The notes under the pieces are model-generated. The model was given only the letters and a program-made list of their open reading frames with translations, searched no databases and had not been told where the DNA came from. A DNA stretch of 54,051 nt from an uncultured Bacteroides sp. (GTDB taxonomy: Bacteria > Bacteroidota > Bacteroidia > Bacteroidales > Bacteroidaceae), in the NCBI GenBank assembly GCA_944320865.1, contig CALUJC010000022.1, positions 1-54,051 on the forward strand. Reading direction: 5' to 3'. This document shows, piece by piece, positions 8,412 to 17,500 of the stretch. Position 1 is the first letter of the stretch. Each line of letters opens with the position of its first letter. The translations under genes and the position numbers were made by a program.

Positions 8412-11400
8412 TTAGAAATTTACACTTAATCCCACCGTATAAGTCCGGGCTTGTGGAGCCGTCAAGTAAGTGACGTTCAAACTCAAGTTACGTTTCTGGG
8501 CACTGTCCACATCACGCATGATTTCCGGCTCGCCATGGTACTTATTATAATACTCACTAAATAGAGTCAGCAAGTTCGTTGCTTGTGCAAAAACACGGAT
8601 ATCACGAATGTGCCACTTCTGTAACTTTTCGCCACGGAAAGTATAACCCAAATTCACATTCTTCAGACGTAAGAAACCTGCATCATGCAAATATTCTGTG
8701 GTGTTACGGCTCAACTCAATACCGCTGCTACCCAAGCTGACACGAGGTACATCCGTAATGTCGCCCGGCTTCTGCCAACGGTCAAGCACGTTTCTCTTCA
8801 AACTCCAGGTACCCACATTGTTCATTTGGAATTTCTCTGCATCATCAAAGATATTGCCACCTATTTGGAAAGTGAACATAAAACCGAAATCCCAATTCTT
8901 ATACGTAAAGGTATTGTTGAAACCGCCTACGAAATCCGGATTCGGATGTCCTACGGGCTGACGGTCACGGTCGGCATTATATTCCTTCGTTTCGCCTACC
9001 GGATTCCCGTTATCATCCAGCTGTTCATAAACAGGCATACCGTCTGCGGGATCTACATACAGGAATTTAACCAGATAATTCACACCAATAGGCTGGCCTT
9101 TGATAACACGTGTATCGCCCTCACCTTGCAAAGCATCCGGGCCGGCAGTACCCACGTCCAACACCTTATTCTTGTTCCAGCTGATATTGAAATCGGTAGT
9201 CCACGTAAAATCGCGGTTCGTGATGTTCACCGACTTAATGTTGAATTCAACACCCGTATTACGAACCTTGCCTACATTGCCAAGGAATGTGGTATAACCT
9301 CCCGAAGCCGGAACGCTGACATTCAAGAACAAATCTTTCGAATACTTGTTATAGAAACCTATTTCACCCGAAATGCGGTTACGCAGGAAGCCATATTCCA
9401 AACCGACATCTACCGTAGAAGTAGTTTCCCATTTCAAGTCTGAATTTTGCAGGTTATTGATATACCAATAGTTCTGGCCCTGATATAGTTGGTTCGTATT
9501 CACACTTACCGTACCCCACTGTGCATAGTTGGGAATTTCGGCATTACCCGTTATACCAAAACCTGCCTTAAGTTTCAGCAGGCTAAGAACATCATTGTCT
9601 TTCAAGAAGTCTTCTTCCGTAAGCAACCAACCGACAGAAGCGGCAGGGAAGTTACCAAACTTATTGTTCGCACCGAAACGAGAAGAACCATCCCGACGGA
9701 ATGTTCCGGTAAACATATACCGGTCTTTAAGGGTATAGTTGACACGTCCGAAGAAAGAAATGAACGAATAATCCTCATTGGGATTTCTCGTAAAAGTTCT
9801 GTTTGCCTCGTCGTAAGCCGGATGCTTGAACAACCAGTTTTCGGTGCCCGGAGTAAATACAATATTAGTATAATTGGACACCCGGGTAGATTTCATGGCT
9901 TCCGTACCAATCATAAAGTGGAAACGATGGTCGTTACCAATATTTAAACTATAGTTCAGCAACGCTTTCGCATTCCAGTTGGTTTCATAGCGGTTGGTAA
10001 CATTGCTATTGGGCTGAGTGGACAAATGCTGAGTCTGGAGGAAATTGGACGCATTATCACGATAGTCAATATTGCCCTCAACACGCAAAGACAAATCTTT
10101 AATAATCTGAAGGTCTGCATACAAGCTTGCCATCGTACGGTCAGTAAATATGCGACGGCGCTTCTCATATATCTCTGTTATCGGATTGGTCGACATGGGG
10201 AAAATGTAATACGAACCATCCTCATTATACACCGGGAAGTAAGGCAATGCATCACTGACGGCACGCCCGTAACCGCCATCCCAACCGGTAGGTACCGGAC
10301 GATGGTCTACGTGCGAATAGCTCAAATTGGCACCTACTTTCAATATGGATATAGGATTATAGTCCACATTAAGCCTGAGGCTTGTACGGCCAAAGTGATC
10401 CTCTTTCATGTATGAATTCTCTGCCACGTGCGAAATGCCGGCATAGGTCTTTATTTTCTTATTACCCCAAGATATCGAGAAATCCGTGTAGCTGGAAACA
10501 CCGACGCGGGTCACTTCATCTTCCCAATCCGTGTTGTTCATCAATGCCTGTTCTCTGGTAAAACCTCCAGGATAGGTGGTCACTGTGGCCGGATTGGTTG
10601 AGCCCGACGGGTTAAACTGATAATCATTCCGCAAAGCCTCATCGTAGATTTCAAGATACTCCCTGGTGTTCAACATGTCCGGCGTCACATTGGGAGTGGA
10701 AAAGGCAACTTTCTGACTGAAACTAATCTGCGGTTTTCCTTCTTTACCCCGCTTGGTAGTAATCAAGACAACACCATTCGCACCACGCGAACCGTAAATA
10801 GCTGTAGCCGAAGCATCCTTTAAGATGTCAATACTCTCAATATCGTTTGAATTGATGGATGAAAGCGGATTGTCTTGGGCACCACCCACACGCTCGCCGG
10901 CATTCTGCATGATGGGGATACCATCCACTACAATCAGCGGGTCACCTCCCGCCGTAATGGAAGCGATACCACGCACACGTATCGCAGCTCCCGAACCCGC
11001 CAAACCGGAGGATTGCGTCACCTGTACACCGGCAGCCCGGCCTTGAAGCGCAGCATCGAACGAACTGGTAGGTACCGAGGTCAACTCATCCCCTCCTACC
11101 TTAGCAATGGAACCGGTCACATCACGTTTGTTCTGCACACCATAACCAACTACGACAATCTCATCCAATGCTTCAATATCTTCTACTAAACGAACCACAA
11201 TCTGGCTTTGATTACCAACCCTGATTTCTTGCGTACGATAGCCTATGTAAGAATAAACCAAGATGGAATTCTCATCGGGTACCGTGATTTCATACTTTCC
11301 ATCCATATCGGAAGTAGTACCCTGCGTCGTACCTTTCACCTGAATGGTGATGAATGGCAACGGCTCGTTTGTCGTACCATCCACAGCTACACCTGTCACT

Positions 11401-11522
11401 TTCTTTTGCGCAAACGCTACAGAAGAAACAAGCAATAAGGCTAACAATAACACATTTTTTACCATAGAATGGCTAACTTGTTTCTCTTTCTGTCGCGAGA
11501 AACACTCATTCTTCATGTCCAT
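8412..11522 (-). CDS. SusC/RagA family TonB-dependent outer-membrane transporter
   Basis: This TonB-dependent importer of oligosaccharides pairs with the SusD downstream. The 1036 residues show an N-terminal signal region (KNVLLLALLLVSSVAFAQ), then a carboxypeptidase-regulatory-like beta-sandwich (VTGVAVDGTTNEPLPFITIQVKG) at about 40-125. The TonB-box area DEIVVVGYG and plug follow, with VRGIASITAGGDPLIVVDG and the SusC signature DATAIYGSRGANGVVLITTK. A long 22-strand barrel ends in a typical aromatic-terminated strand (GLSVNF). Another ATG at 11465 would shorten the n-region of the signal. It lies 24 bases after the GH13 gene and 12 before SusD. The order is unusual because enzymes precede SusC here. 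Confidence 0.95.
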   Translation of the reverse strand: MDMKNECFSRQKEKQVSHSMVKNVLLLALLLVSSVAFAQKKVTGVAVDGTTNEPLPFITIQVKGTTQGTTSDMDGKYEITVPDENSILVYSYIGYRTQEIRVGNQSQIVVRLVEDIEALDEIVVVGYGVQNKRDVTGSIAKVGGDELTSVPTSSFDAALQGRAAGVQVTQSSGLAGSGAAIRVRGIASITAGGDPLIVVDGIPIMQNAGERVGGAQDNPLSSINSNDIESIDILKDASATAIYGSRGANGVVLITTKRGKEGKPQISFSQKVAFSTPNVTPDMLNTREYLEIYDEALRNDYQFNPSGSTNPATVTTYPGGFTREQALMNNTDWEDEVTRVGVSSYTDFSISWGNKKIKTYAGISHVAENSYMKEDHFGRTSLRLNVDYNPISILKVGANLSYSHVDHRPVPTGWDGGYGRAVSDALPYFPVYNEDGSYYIFPMSTNPITEIYEKRRRIFTDRTMASLYADLQIIKDLSLRVEGNIDYRDNASNFLQTQHLSTQPNSNVTNRYETNWNAKALLNYSLNIGNDHRFHFMIGTEAMKSTRVSNYTNIVFTPGTENWLFKHPAYDEANRTFTRNPNEDYSFISFFGRVNYTLKDRYMFTGTFRRDGSSRFGANNKFGNFPAASVGWLLTEEDFLKDNDVLSLLKLKAGFGITGNAEIPNYAQWGTVSVNTNQLYQGQNYWYINNLQNSDLKWETTSTVDVGLEYGFLRNRISGEIGFYNKYSKDLFLNVSVPASGGYTTFLGNVGKVRNTGVEFNIKSVNITNRDFTWTTDFNISWNKNKVLDVGTAGPDALQGEGDTRVIKGQPIGVNYLVKFLYVDPADGMPVYEQLDDNGNPVGETKEYNADRDRQPVGHPNPDFVGGFNNTFTYKNWDFGFMFTFQIGGNIFDDAEKFQMNNVGTWSLKRNVLDRWQKPGDITDVPRVSLGSSGIELSRNTTEYLHDAGFLRLKNVNLGYTFRGEKLQKWHIRDIRVFAQATNLLTLFSEYYNKYHGEPEIMRDVDSAQKRNLSLNVTYLTAPQARTYTVGLSVNF

Positions 11523-11546
11523 AAATAACTTGTTTTTGATTTAAAA

Positions 11547-13385
11547 TTAATAAAGCTCCAATACATAAACTCCTCTGGCCGGAATGGTCAATGCGGGCGA
11601 CAAGGCCAGCTCTTGCCCGGTCACCACATCTTTGCCCTTCGTATAAGAAGCTGTCACTTCGCTGAAGCGCTCCATGGGCAAGGTACGTTCTTCATCCATG
11701 CCATTCATTACGACCAATACCGTTTTTCCTTCGTAAATGCGGGCATAAACGTAGCACCCCGTCTGGTCGGGCATGTAGTGCACCAGCTTGCCCCGTGTTA
11801 CGGCGTCAGCAGTCTTTCGCCAGTTCAGCAAGGTGCGCATGTAGTTCCATGCCTCGTTCTGCCGGGGAGTCCGGCCTTCCGGTGTAAAGGCATCCACCTC
11901 GTCTCCAGGCCAACCGCCGGGGAAATCCTGACGGATACGCCCATCGCCGGCTTTCTTCAGGCCAGTCATCAGAATCTCCGTCCCGTAATAGATTTGGGGA
12001 ATCCCACGTGTAGTCAACAAGAATGCAATGCCTTGCTTGTACCTTCGCAAATCTTTGGCGCCGTCAAGGTTAAAGCGTCCCAAATCGTGGTTATCCAGAA
12101 AAATCAGGATATTGTTCAAATCCGGGAAAAGGAAATCCTGTGCAATCACCTCATACAGTTTGAATAAGCCTGCTTCAAAGCCTTCTTGGTTGGAGCATTC
12201 GTCCGTAAAAGCTTTTTGCGCAGTGAAAGTCAAGTCGAAGTCCATGACCGTCTTCAAGTGGGAGTTACGGTCGTTTACCTTAGAGTCCCTTTGCCACCAG
12301 GCAGAGGCCGTTCCCTTAGGATACCATGCTTCGCCTACAATGTTGAAGTCCGGATATTCCGCTTCGACTTCCTGACACCATTGCGCCATAAAGTCGTAAT
12401 CGGCATAAGCATGCGTATCTTGCCGGATGCCATCAATGCGGGCATATTCAATCCACCAAATGCTGTTTTGAATCAGGTAACGGGCCAAGTGCCTGTTCCG
12501 TTGATTCAAGTCGGGCATACCGGGACTGAACCACCCGTTAATCAAGATGTCCTTTTCCGTTTGGGCTGCATGCACATCCATCAAGGTCCACTTGCTATGA
12601 TTTGTCTGGACAAAGTTCTCCCGATTGTTCAGCCAGTCGGACGTAGGCAAATCCTTCATCCACCAATGCGAGCTGCCGCAATGGTTGAATATCATGTCCA
12701 TCACTACCTTCATGCCTTTGGCGTGCGCCTTGTCTACAAACTCGCAATACTCCTCGTTGGTACCGAAGCGGGGGTCTACCCGGTAGAAATCGGTAATGGC
12801 ATAGCCATGATAAGAACCTCCGGGCATGCGGTTCTCCAGCACCGGATTCAACCAAATAGTAGTGAAGCCCAAGTCTTGGATATAATCGAGCTTGTTTATG
12901 ATGCCTCGCAAGTCTCCTCCATGCCGGGCGCCGCTTCTCGAACGGTCCACCTTCACGTCATCCAGGTTGTCATTAGATGGGTCGGCATTGGCAAAACGGT
13001 CAGGAGTAATCAGGTACATCACATCGGCGGGAGAGAACCCTGCCGCTCCCGACTTCTTATTCCGTTCGCGCAGTTCAAACTTCCGGACAGTCTTCTTCTT
13101 CCCGTCTTGAAAGGTGATGTCCATCACTCCCGGGGAAGCCTTTTCGGAAATATCCAGATAAAGGAAAAGATAATTAGGGTTTTCCACCCCTACTGCTTCC
13201 TTGAGTCTCACTCCAGGATAGTCAATATGCACTTGGGCGTCCGCGATGTTTTCACCATAGACCATAATCTGCAACTCGGGGTTCTTCATGCCCACCCACC
13301 AGCATGCAGGATCCATGCGTTCAATGTCAATCGCGTAAACGCCCGTGCATAAAAGACAAAAAATGGATAAAATTAAATGTCTCAT
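11547..13385 (-). CDS. GH13 neopullulanase/alpha-amylase (SusA-like)
   Basis: This secreted, probably periplasmic, glycoside hydrolase should cleave alpha-1,4 (and possibly alpha-1,6) glucosidic links in maltodextrins or pullulan. A signal peptide (about 1-18) is followed by an N-terminal beta domain beginning with MDPACWWVGMKNPELQIMVYG, characteristic of the cyclomaltodextrinase/neopullulanase group. The GH13 barrel has VVMDMIFNHCGS (region I), GIRQDT with nucleophile Asp323, IVGEAW with acid/base Glu352, and LDNHD with stabiliser Asp434. A C-terminal beta domain follows. Length (612) and layout match SusA of the starch-utilisation system. All catalytic residues are present. It lies between the DUF1080 gene (34-base gap) and SusC (24-base gap), so starch-like or alpha-glucoside substrates are likely for this operon. 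Confidence 0.93.
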   Translation of the reverse strand: MRHLILSIFCLLCTGVYAIDIERMDPACWWVGMKNPELQIMVYGENIADAQVHIDYPGVRLKEAVGVENPNYLFLYLDISEKASPGVMDITFQDGKKKTVRKFELRERNKKSGAAGFSPADVMYLITPDRFANADPSNDNLDDVKVDRSRSGARHGGDLRGIINKLDYIQDLGFTTIWLNPVLENRMPGGSYHGYAITDFYRVDPRFGTNEEYCEFVDKAHAKGMKVVMDMIFNHCGSSHWWMKDLPTSDWLNNRENFVQTNHSKWTLMDVHAAQTEKDILINGWFSPGMPDLNQRNRHLARYLIQNSIWWIEYARIDGIRQDTHAYADYDFMAQWCQEVEAEYPDFNIVGEAWYPKGTASAWWQRDSKVNDRNSHLKTVMDFDLTFTAQKAFTDECSNQEGFEAGLFKLYEVIAQDFLFPDLNNILIFLDNHDLGRFNLDGAKDLRRYKQGIAFLLTTRGIPQIYYGTEILMTGLKKAGDGRIRQDFPGGWPGDEVDAFTPEGRTPRQNEAWNYMRTLLNWRKTADAVTRGKLVHYMPDQTGCYVYARIYEGKTVLVVMNGMDEERTLPMERFSEVTASYTKGKDVVTGQELALSPALTIPARGVYVLELY

Positions 13386-13419
13386 TATGCTCCACCTATT
13401 TAACTTCTACCTACACTTC

Positions 13420-14166
13420 TTATAAATCACGAATCCAAATGTTGCGGAAAGCTACTTCCACACCATGGTCTTGCAAACTCAAAGGCATACGCCCATGTGC
13501 CGTGTATTTCGGTAGCCCGGTGTATGGAGTATTTCCTTTTAAGACATAATTATTCTGAACAACTACTCCGTTCAATACCACTGTAATCATAGCAGGAGCC
13601 TCTAATTTACCATCCGTACCAAAACGGGGACCTTTCCAATAAATGTCATACACTTGCCACTTATCTGTACCTGTAAAGGGATTTACCATCGGGGCGCTTT
13701 GTTTGTAGATACTACCTACATAACCATTTACATAAGTAGGATTGTCTTCGCAATCAAGCACCTGTACTTCATAACGGCTTTGCAACATGATGCCGCTATT
13801 TCCTTTCATCTGTAAGGTGTTTTCCTTGCCGGGCACGGGCGTCTTGAACTCGATGTGCAGCTGGCAATCGCCAAAGTACTGCTTAGTCTGGATAGAGCCG
13901 GCACCGGGAGCCACAATCATGGCGCCATCTTTCACCGTCCACTTTGCAGGACTGCCATCCATCGATTCCCACTTGGATAAATCCTTCCCGTCAAACAAAA
14001 CAATGGCGTCGGAAGGTGCACTTGTTCCGTTACCTGGTGTCACTTTGGCCGGCACAGGATGATACCATTCCGTACTCTCGGGTTTCCACTGTTCGCGTGG
14101 TGATTGTGCATGCGCTACATACGCGCCACACAATAAGAAACTGAATAAAATAACTGCTTTTTTCAT
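13420..14166 (-). CDS. DUF1080 (3-keto-disaccharide hydrolase family) secreted protein
   Basis: The protein has 248 residues and starts MKKAVILFSFLLCGAYVAHA, a signal peptide. The rest is one DUF1080 concanavalin-like beta sandwich with the family blocks VLFDGKDLSKWE, DCQLHIEFKTP, GNSGIMLQSRYEVQVLD and the C-terminal LQDHGVEVAFRNIWIRDL. Members have been linked to processing of 3-keto sugars made by Gfo/Idh oxidoreductases, as hydratases or hydrolases of oxidised glycosides. Upstream in-frame codons reach 14253, but the ATG at 14166 sits directly before the signal peptide, and a promoter element at 14238-14245 fits it. It is the first gene of its operon, followed by GH13, SusC and SusD. Which step it catalyses here is inference; the family assignment is firm. 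Confidence 0.9.
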   Translation of the reverse strand: MKKAVILFSFLLCGAYVAHAQSPREQWKPESTEWYHPVPAKVTPGNGTSAPSDAIVLFDGKDLSKWESMDGSPAKWTVKDGAMIVAPGAGSIQTKQYFGDCQLHIEFKTPVPGKENTLQMKGNSGIMLQSRYEVQVLDCEDNPTYVNGYVGSIYKQSAPMVNPFTGTDKWQVYDIYWKGPRFGTDGKLEAPAMITVVLNGVVVQNNYVLKGNTPYTGLPKYTAHGRMPLSLQDHGVEVAFRNIWIRDL

Positions 14167-14237
14167 ACTACATATTAATTTATTATATGGTATTGCATTT
14201 ATATTTTGCAAATATTTCCCCTTCATAAAACGTGTTA

Positions 14238-14245
14238 CAAAAGTA
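14238..14245 (-). promoter_or_regulatory. -7 promoter element of the DUF1080-GH13-SusCD operon
   Basis: The minus strand reads TACTTTTG, a full TAnnTTTG match, about 70 bases before the DUF1080 ATG. A TTGC box at 14263-14266 lies 17 bp upstream, somewhat closer than usual. It faces away from the HTCS promoter. Confidence 0.55.
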
Positions 14246-14338
14246 AGATGCATCTGCCATAAGCAACATTTTCAAGCATTCCAAAACGATTTACTTTCGT
14301 ATCAATTATGCCGACGTCAGAAAGGCTAAGCCCCATAC

Positions 14339-14371
14339 TGATACAATATCGACAGAAAATGATACGATATC
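14339..14371. promoter_or_regulatory. Candidate HTCS operator: direct repeat TGATACRATATC
   Basis: TGATACAATATC (14339-14350) and TGATACGATATC (14360-14371) are direct repeats 21 bp apart. The second copy is part of the dyad ATGATACGATATCAT (14359-14373). GTATCA occurs inverted at 14299-14304. They lie in the divergent region between the DUF1080 operon promoter and the HTCS promoter, a sensible place for an AraC-type output domain to bind. Confidence 0.4.
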
Positions 14372-14400
14372 ATATAAAATCACCCTAAATACCCCTCTTG

Positions 14401-14466
14401 GTGGCCTTCCAACACCAGCACGGTAGCTTTCCTACGCCAGCATGGTAGCTTAGGTAATCTACCGGG
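14401..14466. repeat. Tandem array, three units of 22 bp, upstream of HTCS
   Basis: Units start at 14401, 14423 and 14445. Each opens GGTRGC, and the first two share CCAGCAY near their ends, so CCAGCAYGGTAGCTT is repeated 22 bases apart. Each unit has a loose dyad (for example GGTGG...CACC and GGTAG...CTACC). The array ends 49 bases upstream of the HTCS -33 box. Confidence 0.7.
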
Positions 14467-14515
14467 AAAGTCTTTAATGAATAGGAAAAACCATTTAGAA
14501 AATCCTTTCACACGC

Positions 14516-14546
14516 TTGCCTGCACCGTTTTTTTTCACTACCATTG
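14516..14546 (+). promoter_or_regulatory. Candidate HTCS promoter
   Basis: TTG (14516-14518) and TACCATTG (14539-14546, one mismatch to TAnnTTTG) are 20 bp apart, the usual Bacteroidetes spacing. The HTCS ATG lies 37 bases downstream. Confidence 0.5.
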
Positions 14547-14583
14547 CGGGCAAATTCAAATCTATTAATTACAGTAAAATACT

Positions 14584-17500
14584 ATGAAACCAGGAATGCT
14601 AATCATCGGATTATTTACATGGATTCAACTGAACGCAAACCCATTTTACTTCAGAACATACGACATAGAAGACGGTCTGTGCCACAATTATGCTTATTGT
14701 TGCGCGCAAGACAATTATGGCTTCATGTGGTTCGGGACAAAGGCTGGTCTCACCAGTTTTGACAGTAAGACCTTTTATACATACAAAGATTATTCCTCAG
14801 GAGAAGGTGCCCTAATGAGTTATAACATACTCGACCTGGAAAAGAGCCCAACCGGGCAAATGTGGGTAAGCACAGACAACGGCGTACAAAAATATGATTA
14901 TCAGACTGATTCATTCGCACCAGTCCTCGACTTCACTAAAGACCAAAGTATTCACTCCCTACAGTTCGACCGGGAGGGTAATTTGTGGATGCTGGCCTAT
15001 GGATATTCTTTGATAAAGTATAACGAAGGCAAGGATGAGCACACGATTTATATGTATAAAGGAGATGAACCTATCATCGCCTACCACATTACCACGCAAG
15101 GCCAGATTTGGGCGGCAACTTTAGGAGGGGATATTGTATATTTAGATGGCGAAAATAGCGAGTTCGTTTCCATCGGTGTAGCCCCCATTAAAGGGATTAC
15201 TACTATATGGGCTTCTCCGCAAGACAACCTCATTCTAATCGGCACAAAAGACAATGGAATCAAACGAATTGATTTAACAAACAATTCGTGCAGGGATATT
15301 CTTCCCAAGCAAAAAAAATTTCCGCTCTATACCCGGAAAATAACCCAAACAAACGACGGCAAAGTATGGATTGGAACATTTAACGGCATTTATGTCTACG
15401 ACATCCACTCGGACACCCTCACCTCCATCCGGCAAGATCCAAGCAACCCTTACTCTCTATCCAACAATGCCATCCAAGATATCTTTCAAGATGACGAGAA
15501 TGGTATCTGGATTTGCACAGATAACGGAGGAATCAGTTATATGCCTCCTTATTCCGAATTTGAAAAATACTATGATATTGATGGAGAGAAAACAATAAAA
15601 GGAGATATCATTCATGACATCTGCACCGACCGTAATGGCAACTTGTGGATTGGTACCGAAGACGCAGGCATCAACAAGTTTGACAGGAAACGAAACTCCT
15701 TCCAGACATTCAATGACAAGAATGGCCTTTCCCAAAATTGCATCCACGGGCTGGCCGTTATCGACAATATGCTTTGGATTGGTACGCATGCCAACGGAAT
15801 AGACGTAATGGATTTACGCACAGAACGCGTCACAAAGCACTACACCCTGTCGGCCAACACTGCCATGCGCACCAATAATATCGTCGTCTACCTGTACCAG
15901 ACGCGCGACAAGCAGCTTTACGTCGCTACAGATTTAGGTGTATATTGCTTCAATGCTGCCAAAGACACATTTGAACTTTCCTCCCAGTTTCCTAACAATT
16001 GCCGTATCCAAACACTCTTTGAAGACCATGAAGGAACGATTTGGGCCGGGACGGTAAACAGAGGATTGTATTATTACAACCCCTCTACCGGCCGTCACGG
16101 AGAATTCAAGTTGGACTCACTCAGCCTTAGAATAAACCGCACCGTCAACCACATCCATGAAGACAAGCAACACAACCTATGGTTTGCCACCGGCAATGGC
16201 ATCAAAATGTACAACCGCGAAACAAGGCAAACGCGCCAATACGACATGCTGGATGGCTTACCCAGCAACATCATTTACCGGATTGAAGAAGATGACAATG
16301 GCTGTTTATGGATAAGTACAGCAAACGGTCTAGCCCGTTTAGACTCCACCAGCCACACCATCAAGACATTCAAGAAAGAACACGGACTAATCTCTAACCA
16401 ATTCAATTACAATTCTTCATTGCGGGCTTCTGACGGGACCTTATTTTTTGGCAGCCTGAAAGGCATGATTAGCTTCCGGCCTGATGACATCCATGAATTC
16501 TCCGTCCGTCCCCAAACCTACATTTCCCGCATAAGCTACAATGACCCGGACCAGAACCTGCTGCATCAAGAAAACATTATACTGAAAAAAGAAATCACAT
16601 TGGCTTATAACCAATCCACTTTCCACATCGATTACATCTCACTCAATTACCAAGCCCCCGACCTGACCCGTTACGCCTATCGCATGGAAGGTTTGAATAC
16701 GGAATGGAATCAAGTAGTAGGAGAAAACCGGATTTACTTCACCAAACTACCTCCCGGCACCTATACCTTCATGCTCAAAGCGGCAAACTTATCCGGCATC
16801 TGGAACGAAGAGCCGGCTACTTTTCGCATCATCGTGCTTCCTCCCTGGTGGCTGTCCACCTGGGCCTGTATAGCTTACGCCATCATCGCCGCCGGAAGCG
16901 TCATGCTGCTGATTCTATTCATCACGCGACGCAATAAAGCTAAAATGATGCTGGCAATGAAGGAATTTGAAGACGAAAAAGAAAAAGAGCTCTACCGGGC
17001 AAAAATAGACTTCTTCATCAACATTGCACACGAAGTGCGCACACCTTTGACACTGATCAAAACCCCGCTGGACCAATTGATGAAGGACGACAAATTGTCT
17101 CCAAACACAAGGAATTATGTCACTATCATCAGCAAGAATGCAAACCGCCTACTGAATTTGGTCAACCAATTGCTGGATTTCCGAAAAACCGAAACCGAAG
17201 GCAACAAATTGAACTTTGTAGAAGTAGATATTATCGCTTTGATCCATGAAGTCTGTGACTACTTCCGCGAAGCTGCAGAGCAAAAAGCAATCCGCCTAAG
17301 CATCGAAAGCAGTGAGGATGCTTTTTACGCCTACATCGACAAAGAGGCTTGCACCAAAATTCTTAGCAACCTCTTGTCCAATGCCATCAAATATGCAGCC
17401 AGCCTCATTGAAATTCAATTCAAGGTGCAGAATAACCAACATTTCACGATTGACATAACCAATGACGGCGAAGTAATTCCCAATGAACACAAGGAAAAAC

